Positions 55,959 to 64,000 of a DNA stretch of 64,000 nt are shown one piece after another. A model generated the notes under the pieces. That model did not search any database. It worked only from the letters and a program-made list of their open reading frames with translations, and was not told the DNA's origin. A program made the translations under genes and the position numbers. The stretch is from an uncultured Clostridia bacterium. GTDB lineage: Bacteria > Bacillota > Clostridia > TANB77 > CAG-508. Within the stretch, counting starts at the first letter, position 1. Each line of letters starts with the position of its first letter. Where the stretch lies: contig CAOMRW010000004.1 in assembly GCA_948485625.1 (NCBI GenBank), positions 1-64,000 on the forward strand, read 5' to 3'.

Positions 55959-56315
55959 TTAATTCACCTCATCATATTTACCAAATTCATGTACTGACAA
56001 ACAAACTGACTTTTCTATACTTTCTACTCTAATCTTAATATATAGCTTAGTTCCTTCAAATAAAGGACTAAATTTAAATATCCATCCTTCATATTGTGGA
56101 TCTCTGTCTTTTTCTGGACCTGCATAGCAATCATCTACTGAGAGTTCTTTAATGATATCTTTGACATCATCATTATTTAAGCTATACTCTCTCATAAACT
56201 CTACATTTTTCTTTGTTCTGACAATAACAAATTTATCTCCATTATTATCATTATCTACAATTTCTTTAATTTTCAGTAAATTCTGACTTTGAATTTGACC
56301 TCCTATTGTATTCAT
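55959..56315 (-). CDS. MqsR-like toxin partner
   Basis: 118 aa. DVKDIIKELSVDDCYAGPEK and DRDPQYEGWIFKFSP match the MqsR-like pattern (xxYxGPExDRDP), with a C-terminal KLYIKIRVESI ... VCLSVHEF. MqsR toxins are mRNA interferases; here enzyme activity is inferred. First gene of the operon, upstream of its antitoxin (reverse order). Confidence 0.65.
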   Translation of the reverse strand: MNTIGGQIQSQNLLKIKEIVDNDNNGDKFVIVRTKKNVEFMREYSLNNDDVKDIIKELSVDDCYAGPEKDRDPQYEGWIFKFSPLFEGTKLYIKIRVESIEKSVCLSVHEFGKYDEVN

Positions 56316-56336
56316 ATGTCATCTCCTTAAAATCAG

Positions 56337-56388
56337 TGCCATTTTTTGATGGCAATTTAATTTTACCATGGCTATTATTAGTAGTCAA
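56337..56388 (-). promoter_or_regulatory. Promoter and operator of the toxin-antitoxin operon
   Basis: TTGACT (56388-56383), 17-base spacer, TAAAAT (56365-56360) on the minus strand. An inverted repeat TGCCAT/ATGGCA (56337-56354) lies between the -10 box and the start, a likely binding site for the antitoxin. Confidence 0.7.
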
Positions 56389-56540
56389 TACTTTTTTATA
56401 AATTTACTAATAAAACCTCGTATTATTAAATCAATTCTTCATTATATAGCATTATTATTTCTATTTTTATGCAATTTAATTACATTATTATTTTTAATTA
56501 TACTATAAATTATTAATTTACTTGCCATTCTCCATTTTTC

Positions 56541-57020
56541 TTACCATTTTTCCTTTCTATTAATACATTTTCTTGCATTTTCCCATATATATTTTACTGT
56601 TCTCAAAGATTTATTAATTTGCTTTGCTATTTCTTCTTGAGTTGTTGCTTGATTAGTTTTTAATATGTTAATAATTGCTTGTTCTTCTAAAGTGTAATTA
56701 TTGCACTTTAAATTGTCATTTTCTGCACGTTGAATATATTTATATGAGTATATATATTTTTTAATTCATTGTTAGTATTTGTAAGTAAGTTATAAAATAA
56801 TTTTTCTAAAAATGATATATCCTCAAATATATTTTTTCAAAGTTTTTATAATTTACTCTTACCAATGAGTTTCTAAAATGCTATGAATTTTCAGCAAATA
56901 TCTCATCATTAATATTAAATCCAAAAGTTCTTAAATATTTTATCATAAAAACTGCTGTAGTTCTTGTATTTCCTTTGCAAAATGGATGGACTTGCCGTAT
57001 ACTTGAAGTGCATTTTTTGC
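56541..57020 (-). pseudogene. Decayed Fic-domain gene with C-terminal HTH
   Basis: Fic motif VHPFCKGNTRT, then AVFMIKYLRTFGFNINDEIF, then TAG, then HFRNSLVRVNYKNFEK, a frameshift and an HTH (TLEEQAIINILKTNQATTQE). The N-terminal half is missing. In the residue before QVHPF the codon is CGG; many Fic proteins have Trp here, so TGG to CGG is possible. Several independent lesions mark real decay. Confidence 0.75.
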
Positions 57021-57110
57021 ACTTTAATATTTAAAAATTGCACTAAAAAATATCGCTTATAAGCGACATTTTCACTCAAAAGCGATATTTTTTAAAATTT
57101 AATTATTTTT

Positions 57111-57765
57111 TATAAATATATCTATTAATTTTCCGTTCTCAGTTTTCCATGTTATCCAACCATTATTTGCATTTTCTAAAACTATCCATCCAGCTGTACT
57201 TGGATATTTGCATTCTACATCTTCCATTAAAATCCCTTTCTCGATTTTAGCACTTCTTCTGCTTTCTGGCATTTAGTCTTTGTTACAATATAAACATTGG
57301 CTACCTTTTATCACAATAAATTTTCCATTTTGGACTCTCATTGTAACTTTAATATTTTTTCAGATATATAATAAATTTCATCAGGTATTAACAATTTATT
57401 TGCTTTATCCAAATCTTGTTGAATTTTATCTGTTGCAGTATTAAACACTTTTTCATTGCTTATAGATTTTGGAAATATCTGTCTTCTTTCTAATAAAGAT
57501 AACCATTGTACTACAAGTTCAATGTCTACAGCAAATAACTCTGTATTTGGCACATTGTTTTTGCTAAATAACTCGTGTATTAATATTTCTTTTTCATCAT
57601 AATCTTCTACTTCTATTGCAAATTTTCCTTTAAGTCCAAATACATTAACATATACATTTCTTTTTAAATTATACATGCGCTGTTCAAAATTATCTGTACC
57701 TGTCTTTCTTATTTTACTAATCCAGACACTATTCTTGTCATACTATAAATAATTCCCTTAGCCAT
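57111..57765 (-). pseudogene. Decayed GIY-YIG (T5orf172-type) nuclease with DUF4357 end
   Basis: Fragments in order: MAKGIIYSMTRIVSGLVK (frame break, A-run loss), KIRKTGTDNFEQRMYNLKRN then FAIEVEDYDEKEILIHELFS, a further frame change after about LLIPDEIYYI, MRVQNGKFIVIKGSQCLYC, stop, MPESRRSAKIEKGILMEDVE, STAGWIVLENANNGWITWK (DUF4357). Three lesions, none at CGG. The ATG overlaps the hsdR stop, so it belonged to the restriction operon. Confidence 0.8.
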
Positions 57766-60700
57766 TTTCATCCTCCTTGCTGATTATTTTATATTCTTCA
57801 CTTTCTTCAGAGACTTTTAAATCAGTATTTGAGTTTTCTTCATTTGTTGTATTATATTTAATTGTATCTTCATTATTTAACATTTTATAAATTACATTTC
57901 CTAATGATTTCATTATAGCATTATAGAATTCTTTGCTTTCAAATAGTTTTTTATATGAACTTGCACTTTCTTTATATGCTTTACTTGTCTTTTCACTAAA
58001 TACTTTGGGAAATACTGATTTAACAAACATGTCTTCATTATTTGCTTTGGCAGATTTTTTAACTTCTTCATCTCTAATTATTATATCCATAATATTTCTT
58101 ACAAGTAGATTATCTGATTCAGTAAATTGACCTGCATATAAATCATTTACTTTCTTTATAATTTCTTCAAGATATCTTTGTTCTTGTAAAACTGTTATTG
58201 GAATACCAGATCCTTGAGGTTGTATTAATCCTTCTGATTCATCCGTCTTTCTTAGAGACACACTACCATCAAAAGTTCGCTTTAAATTATAGAATGTAAG
58301 TTTAAGCTTTCCTTCCAAATCAATTGATTCTAGTTTATTCTTAGGCAATAATTTTTCAACATATCTTAAGTACATATATGTTTTATGAAGTTCTTCATCT
58401 CCCATATATGTTATTTGAGTGATATAAGAATAGAATTTATTAAAGCTTATCACTTGTTTTCTAAAACTTTCTCTATCTTCAACATCTAATTTGTTATATA
58501 AATCAACTGTTTCTTTTACACAACTCGTTAATTTTCCAAAGTCATTTTCATTTTGTTTGCCATCTTTTAAATATATTTTACAGAATTTCTCTATATTTTC
58601 ATCATATATTAATCCATAACTCTTAATCATATTTAACTTATCATAAATAACGTTTAGATCTGTTGCATATTCTAATACTGTTACATCATAGAATGGTTTA
58701 AATGCTTCTTGTATATCTGAAGCTTCATTTACAAAGTCAATTACCAATGTATCATCTTTTCCATTGTATGTTCTATTTAACCTTGATAAAGTTTGCACTG
58801 CTTTTATACCTTTTAATTTCTTATCTACAAACATAGTATGTAATAAAGGTTCATCAAATCCAGTTTGATACTTTTCTGCAACAACTAATATATTAAATTC
58901 ATCTCCATGAAAATATTCTTTAGTTTGTGATTCAGAGATCTTTCTGCCATTTTTGGTTTTATTCATGTTGCTTTCAGTAAACGTCTCATCACCATCTTTA
59001 ATCTCACCAGAAAATGCAACTAATACATCTAAATCGTCATATCCTTTTTCTTGAATATATCTTTTCATTTCAAAGAAATATCTAACAGCATGTAATCTTG
59101 AAGCTGTTACTAGCATCGCTTTACCTTTACAATTAATTTTATTTTTTGTAACATTCCTAAATTGCTCTACTATAATTTGTGTCTTTTGTGAAATATTTAT
59201 TTCATGTAGACTTTCAAATTTCTTTATAATTCTTGTTGCATAATTTTCAGGGACTTCTGGATTATCTGGTGTTTTCTTTGCAATTTGATATATTGTTTTG
59301 TATGTCATATAATTTGCCAATACATCTAATATAAATTTTTCTTCTATCGCTTGTCTCATACTATAAATATGATAAGGTATAAATGTCCCATTATCTTGCT
59401 TAGTTCCAAATAATTCTAAAGTTTTAGCTTTAGGTGTAGCAGTAAATGCAAAGAATGAAATATTATCTTGCTTTCCATGTGTTGCTAATTCTTCTACTAA
59501 TTTATCTTCATAATCCTTTTCATTTTCTTCTTCCTGTGCTTCTATTTCTGCATATTTCTTCAATGCTTCTTCTCTATCTGCCAAAGCTATTTTAAGCTTT
59601 TTTGCTGAATTTCCTGTTTGACTTGAGTGTGCTTCATCAACTATAACTGCAAATTTTTTTCCACTAACATCATCGACTTCTTTATATATTACAGGAAATT
59701 TTTGAAGTGTTGTTATAATTATTCTTTTTCCATCATCTATTGCTTCCTTTAAGTCTTTTGATGTTTTTTGGTCATCTATTTTTACAACTACTCCTTTTTG
59801 ATGTTCAAATTGGTATATAGTTTCTTGTAATTGTTTATCTAATACTTTTCTATCTGTTACAACAATTATAGAATTAAATACTGCATTATTATTTCTATCA
59901 TGCAATCCAGACAATCTATGTGCAAGCCATGCTATACTATTAGATTTTCCAGAACCAGCACTATGTTGTATTAAATAATTATGTCCTACTCCGCAATCTC
60001 TAACATTCCATATTAGTTTTCTTACAACATCTAATTGATGAAATCTTGGAAATATAATATTTTGTTTTTCCTTTTTTATTTCTTTTCCATTCTTATGTTC
60101 TACTTCTTCTTTTACTTGTAAATGTACAAATTTATGAAGTATTTCCATTAAAGAATCTTTCTTCAATACATTCTTCCATAGATAATCTGTTGTATAACCA
60201 TTTTCGTTTGTTGGATTTCCTGCTCCTCCTACATTACCTGCTCCATTAGAGCCTTGATTAAATGGTAAATAGTATGTATTTTTTCCAGCAAGTTTTGTTG
60301 TATATTTAACATCATAATGATCTACTGCAAAATATACTATCACTCTACTATTAAATCTAAATATCAATTCTCTTGGATCCCTGTCATACATAAACTGCTT
60401 TTGTGCATTTTCACTATTTTGTCCTGTTATTTGATTTTTGAGTTCTAATGCAACAATTGGAATACCATTTACTAATAAGATAATATCTATAGAGTTTTCG
60501 TTTTGAGTAGAATACTTTAATTGCCTTGTTTCATTTAATATATTTTTATTATATAAATACATATCTTCTGGGTTTAAGCTTGTTTCTGGCATAAAATATG
60601 CTAACTTAAATCTAAAAGTACCTGCTCCAGTATATTTAATACCATTTCTGATAACATCAATTATTCCTCTTGTTATTACTTCGTCATTAAATCTTTTTAT

Positions 60701-60907
60701 AAATCTAGTTTCATAATCATCTGGAAATGCTTTTTTAAATTTATGCCACTCATCTTTTTGAGTATTTTCAATAAATGTAAATAAATCTTTTTTATTTAAT
60801 GCATATTCTCTATCAAAATCTTGTGGATTTCCTTTAATATATCCACCATCTTGTGATAGAAGATATGTTTCTATATCTTGTTCAAATCTTCTTTCATTTT
60901 CTTCCAT
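57758..60907 (-). CDS. hsdR: Type I restriction enzyme R subunit
   Basis: 1049 aa. PD-(D/E)XK nuclease at about 140-160 (SIDIILLVNGIPIVALELKN), Walker A about 315 (HSAGSGKSNSIAW), DEAHSSQTG, SATPKAK, and FDEPLLHTMFVDKK / QTLSRLNR. C-terminal helices. Translocates and cuts DNA with HsdMS. 12 bases from the HsdMS gene. CGG triplets here are out of frame. Confidence 0.96.
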   Translation of the reverse strand: MEENERRFEQDIETYLLSQDGGYIKGNPQDFDREYALNKKDLFTFIENTQKDEWHKFKKAFPDDYETRFIKRFNDEVITRGIIDVIRNGIKYTGAGTFRFKLAYFMPETSLNPEDMYLYNKNILNETRQLKYSTQNENSIDIILLVNGIPIVALELKNQITGQNSENAQKQFMYDRDPRELIFRFNSRVIVYFAVDHYDVKYTTKLAGKNTYYLPFNQGSNGAGNVGGAGNPTNENGYTTDYLWKNVLKKDSLMEILHKFVHLQVKEEVEHKNGKEIKKEKQNIIFPRFHQLDVVRKLIWNVRDCGVGHNYLIQHSAGSGKSNSIAWLAHRLSGLHDRNNNAVFNSIIVVTDRKVLDKQLQETIYQFEHQKGVVVKIDDQKTSKDLKEAIDDGKRIIITTLQKFPVIYKEVDDVSGKKFAVIVDEAHSSQTGNSAKKLKIALADREEALKKYAEIEAQEEENEKDYEDKLVEELATHGKQDNISFFAFTATPKAKTLELFGTKQDNGTFIPYHIYSMRQAIEEKFILDVLANYMTYKTIYQIAKKTPDNPEVPENYATRIIKKFESLHEINISQKTQIIVEQFRNVTKNKINCKGKAMLVTASRLHAVRYFFEMKRYIQEKGYDDLDVLVAFSGEIKDGDETFTESNMNKTKNGRKISESQTKEYFHGDEFNILVVAEKYQTGFDEPLLHTMFVDKKLKGIKAVQTLSRLNRTYNGKDDTLVIDFVNEASDIQEAFKPFYDVTVLEYATDLNVIYDKLNMIKSYGLIYDENIEKFCKIYLKDGKQNENDFGKLTSCVKETVDLYNKLDVEDRESFRKQVISFNKFYSYITQITYMGDEELHKTYMYLRYVEKLLPKNKLESIDLEGKLKLTFYNLKRTFDGSVSLRKTDESEGLIQPQGSGIPITVLQEQRYLEEIIKKVNDLYAGQFTESDNLLVRNIMDIIIRDEEVKKSAKANNEDMFVKSVFPKVFSEKTSKAYKESASSYKKLFESKEFYNAIMKSLGNVIYKMLNNEDTIKYNTTNEENSNTDLKVSEESEEYKIISKEDENG

Positions 60908-60919
60908 ATTTTTTATTCC

Positions 60920-63262
60920 TTACTTTTTTATTTTCTTCTTTCCAGTAACACATTCATATATAAGTGCTTTTTTATATTCTTTAAGCTTAGCTACCAAATC
61001 TGTACTTATTTCAATAACTTTATCTATATCATCTAATCTATTATCTAAATAATTTGCAATATCTTCTTGCTCATTAATTGGTGGTTCTATTGTTTTTATT
61101 GATGAAAAGTCAGAATCTTTTAAAGAACTTCTTAAATTCTTAGTCAAATGTAAAAAACATTTATAATCATCTATACTTCTTAATAAATAATTGTAATATC
61201 TTGGTGAATCAGAATTATTAACTTCATATTGAGAGTATGATGGACTAGTTAATCCTTTATCATTAATTAATCCTACACATCGTGGAGTAACATCTATATC
61301 ATATAAACATAATAATAAATTATTTTCTTCAACTCTTTGATAACCATCAAATGATGCTGGCAGTTTTCCTGAAGGATTATCCAAATCTTTTACTTTTACC
61401 CCATCCATCGATAATGATAATATATTCTCTCCCGAATATTTTTCACAAATTTCTTTTTTCTTTTTTAATATATTTCTGTGCATTTTAATATTCCAATTTA
61501 CAGGAATATCACCAATCCATTCAATATCACTATTATATATCTCATCAGTATCTTCTAATTCTTCTGCAGTAAATATTTTATTAATACTATCTCGTAATTC
61601 TTCTTGTAATACATCGACTTTTTCTTTTACTTTACTTATTGAATGGATCTCGTCAAATTCATAAAAATATTTAGAAAAAGGAATTTCACAACCTCTTTTT
61701 TTTGTTTTATCTAATTCATAATTACTATCAAATATTTTTATGTTTTTTTCAAAATAATCTTCTATATCTTCATTTATAGGAACATTTTGGCAAAAGCTAT
61801 CTTCAATAATTTTATTTCCACTATTATCCTTGCCTATTTTATTAATTTTTACAGAAATAAATTCTAGTTCTTCTTTATTTAATATCTTAGATTTTACTTT
61901 TTTACCTTTTTCAATATATACATTACTTTTAAATTCATTATATGCTTTTAAAATTAAACTTCTACATTCAGGATTTATATCTTTTTTCTTATATCCCATA
62001 GCTTTCCATCGTTTAGCAAAGCATTCTGAGGCATCTATAAGTTGTATTCTATTTTCTCTTATTTTATCTTTTCTTTTAGATACTATCCATATATATGTAA
62101 CAATTGGAGTATTATAAAATTGTTCTCCACTAAGCTTTATTATACATTCTAACAAATCATTATCAAGTAAATATTGTTTAAATTCACTTTCAGAACTTTC
62201 TGCGTCACCGTATAAAGGTGATCCATTTTGAATAATTGCCATTTTACCATTTTCTTTTAATTTCGCTACACCATTTAATGTAAATAATGTTTGACTATCA
62301 GAAATTCTAGGTAGCTTTACAGGAAATCTACCATTAATCCCCTTTGAGGCTTCTTCTTCAACTGCATTCTTCTGTTTTTTCCAATCTATTCCAAATGGAG
62401 GATTAGAAATTATATAATCAAAAGTATACCCTTTAAATTTATCATCTGATAGTGTGTCTCCTTTTCTAAAATTATCAGTATTACCTCCTTTTATAAGCAT
62501 ATCAGATTCTGCAATAGCAAATGTTTCTGGATTAGATTCTTGACCATAACACTCAACTTTTGATTCTGAATTAAATTGATGTATTCTATCAACCATGCAG
62601 GATAGCATCTGTGAAGTCCCCATTGTCATGTCATATACATATTTTATCTGTGCTTCATTTGTTAATATATCTTTTTCATCAGCAAGTAATACATCTGTCA
62701 TTAAATATATGATATCTCTAGCAGTAAAGTGAGCTCCAGCCTCTTCGTCATAACTTTCAGAAAATTTTCTCACCAATTCTTCAAAAATATAACCCATATC
62801 CTCGGTTTTAATTTCATCCAGTCCCATATATGCTTTTTTTGTATTAAACTCCTCTAATACAACGTATAATAATTTATTTTCTGCTAATGTAGATATTTCA
62901 TTTTTAAATTTAAAATTATCTAAAATATCTATCACATTATCTGAATATCCATTTATATAATTTTTGAAATTGCTTTCTATATTATCTGGATCTGATAATA
63001 ATTTTTTAAAATCATATTTACTTGTATTATAAAAACTATATCCTGAGGCTTCTGTCAAGAACATTTCTTTAACTTCAAAATTCTTGACTTCTTCATATTT
63101 CCTCAATACCGCTTCTTTTGTTGGTTTTAATATATCATCAAATCTTTTTAATACTGTCATTGGAAGTATAACTTTCCCATATTCATGTGGTTTATATACT
63201 CCTACTAATTTTGTTGCTACTTCCCATATTAAATTTGCTTTTTCTTGTATTTTTGTACTCAT
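60920..63262 (-). CDS. hsdM: Type I methyltransferase fused to specificity domain (HsdM-HsdS)
   Basis: 780 aa. HsdM part about 1-570: SAM motif region MTMGTSQMLSCMVDRI, catalytic NPPFGIDW, DNA adenine N6-methyltransferase. From about 585 (NSDIEWIGDIPVNW) a single target-recognition domain of HsdS type, followed by the conserved spacer helix (QEDIANYLDNRLDDIDKVIE). One half-specificity unit per chain means two chains would form a symmetric recognition site. Start overlaps the XRE stop (ATGA). Confidence 0.93.
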   Translation of the reverse strand: MSTKIQEKANLIWEVATKLVGVYKPHEYGKVILPMTVLKRFDDILKPTKEAVLRKYEEVKNFEVKEMFLTEASGYSFYNTSKYDFKKLLSDPDNIESNFKNYINGYSDNVIDILDNFKFKNEISTLAENKLLYVVLEEFNTKKAYMGLDEIKTEDMGYIFEELVRKFSESYDEEAGAHFTARDIIYLMTDVLLADEKDILTNEAQIKYVYDMTMGTSQMLSCMVDRIHQFNSESKVECYGQESNPETFAIAESDMLIKGGNTDNFRKGDTLSDDKFKGYTFDYIISNPPFGIDWKKQKNAVEEEASKGINGRFPVKLPRISDSQTLFTLNGVAKLKENGKMAIIQNGSPLYGDAESSESEFKQYLLDNDLLECIIKLSGEQFYNTPIVTYIWIVSKRKDKIRENRIQLIDASECFAKRWKAMGYKKKDINPECRSLILKAYNEFKSNVYIEKGKKVKSKILNKEELEFISVKINKIGKDNSGNKIIEDSFCQNVPINEDIEDYFEKNIKIFDSNYELDKTKKRGCEIPFSKYFYEFDEIHSISKVKEKVDVLQEELRDSINKIFTAEELEDTDEIYNSDIEWIGDIPVNWNIKMHRNILKKKKEICEKYSGENILSLSMDGVKVKDLDNPSGKLPASFDGYQRVEENNLLLCLYDIDVTPRCVGLINDKGLTSPSYSQYEVNNSDSPRYYNYLLRSIDDYKCFLHLTKNLRSSLKDSDFSSIKTIEPPINEQEDIANYLDNRLDDIDKVIEISTDLVAKLKEYKKALIYECVTGKKKIKK

Positions 63263-63576
63263 TTTTTATTCTTCCTTTCTATTTCTTCTCTTATTTCATC
63301 CCATTTATCTGAATTATATAAAATGTATTGATATATATCTGTTGGTATATCATTTTTTTCTTTTGCTATTAAATCATAATATTGATTTTGCTTTTGTTTA
63401 CTCAAATTCAGTTCTTCTAGTATTTTTATCTGTAATTCTCTGTCTGGTGGACTTTTTTCTCCTTTTAGTAATTGTCCTAAATAGAAAGAAGAAATTCCTA
63501 ATCTTTGAGCAAATTTATTTTGACTAATCTGTTTTTTATCAAATTCATTTTTAAAAAAAGTTTTGAATTTACTCAT
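63259..63576 (-). CDS. XRE controller upstream of the type I system (105 aa)
   Basis: HTH: KKQISQNKFAQRLGISSFYL then GQLLKGEKSPPDRELQIKIL. Likely controls hsdMS-hsdR expression. Ribosome site GAAGGAG. The stop overlaps the HsdMS ATG by four bases, giving coupling. Confidence 0.8.
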   Translation of the reverse strand: MSKFKTFFKNEFDKKQISQNKFAQRLGISSFYLGQLLKGEKSPPDRELQIKILEELNLSKQKQNQYYDLIAKEKNDIPTDIYQYILYNSDKWDEIREEIERKNKK

Positions 63577-63800
63577 TTTTTCTCCTTCTCTTTATAATCT
63601 ATAAGCTTATATATTATATATCATAAGTATTGATTTATTACAATATTTTTTGATAATTTTGCATAAAAAATAGAAGTATTTCTACTTCCATTTTCATTTT
63701 CTTATTTTTACTAATCTCTTACTCATATATTTCCAACTATTTTTGATAAGTTGTAATAAGTATTTGTATTGTTATTTCTTTTTTTGCTAATTCTAAGCAT
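63577..63800. other. Intergenic region with one hairpin
   Basis: GAAGTA/TACTTC small hairpin near 63672-63687; no gene seen. Confidence 0.3.
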
Positions 63801-64000
63801 GTGAAAGCTAAAACTATACTTTTTTTATATAATAGAGATTATACTTTTATAGAGCAACCAACTTCCAAAAATAATAGATATGCAGATAATTTATCCAAAT
63901 GTATTTCTATTGAAGATAAGTTTGAAAAATTAGTTTATAAAGAAACTTTTGACCTAATCACTAAAGCATTCGAATATCAAAATGAAATGTCTTCTGTTGA
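63801..64000 (+). CDS. Partial reading frame at window edge, unknown
   Basis: From GTG 63801: VKAKTILFLYNRDYTFIEQP, open to the window end. No good Shine-Dalgarno, so the true start may lie elsewhere. Confidence 0.35.
   Translation, partial: MKAKTILFLYNRDYTFIEQPTSKNNRYADNLSKCISIEDKFEKLVYKETFDLITKAFEYQNEMSSV

Overview
The window is about 64 kb of very AT-rich DNA with Firmicutes-type ribosome binding sites (GGAGG), a Clostridia-like set of housekeeping genes (topA, recQ, a TIGR01212 radical SAM gene, a DUF6514-like gene) and AGA as the dominant arginine codon. It looks like a low-GC Clostridia-type bacterium; the species cannot be named from the sequence.

Layout. (1) 101-817: a host-type nucleosidase gene. 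(2) About 1.17-16.46 kb: an integrative element with membrane/SHOCT genes, small XRE regulators, a serine recombinase with res-like inverted repeats, an AEP-like primase, an SF2 helicase, an excisionase-like gene, a repressor with operators placed inside divergent promoters, and a tyrosine integrase next to tRNA-Cys. (3) 16.57-26.25 kb: host genes (tRNA-Cys, tRNA-Gly, topA, flavin reductase, LbH protein, radical SAM, recQ, YfcE-like phosphodiesterase, cyclophilin, Nudix). (4) 26.3-37.05 kb: a complete type I-B CRISPR-Cas locus (cas6-cas8b-cas7-cas5-cas3-cas4-cas1-cas2) flanked by two arrays in opposite orientation plus a relic pair of repeats. (5) 37.2-51.8 kb: a siphovirus-type tail, holin and lysin module with a repressor but no capsid, portal, terminase or integrase; it resembles a tailocin or a tail-only prophage remnant. 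(6) 51.9-63.6 kb: a defence island with a DUF3800 gene and membrane partners, a Panacea/MqsR-like toxin-antitoxin pair, decayed Fic and GIY-YIG genes, and a type I restriction system with an HsdM-HsdS fusion and an XRE controller.

Main discovery. Seven genes in the two mobile elements are each broken into two or three frames, and every one of the eight breaks lies exactly at an in-frame CGG codon. Skipping the C (+1) restores the protein family and always reads the next codon as GGN, glycine. I found no in-frame CGG inside any intact reading frame of the window, although CGG occurs about thirty times out of frame inside genes. The affected genes are the integrase (twice, once just before its nucleophilic tyrosine), primase, helicase, a recombinase-type HTH protein, tape measure, distal tail and tail-associated proteins. 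This points to +1 recoding at CGG (an unassigned or 'hungry' codon, or CGGN read as a four-base glycine codon) that these mobile elements depend on. It is distinct from three ordinary A-run frameshifts also seen in the window.
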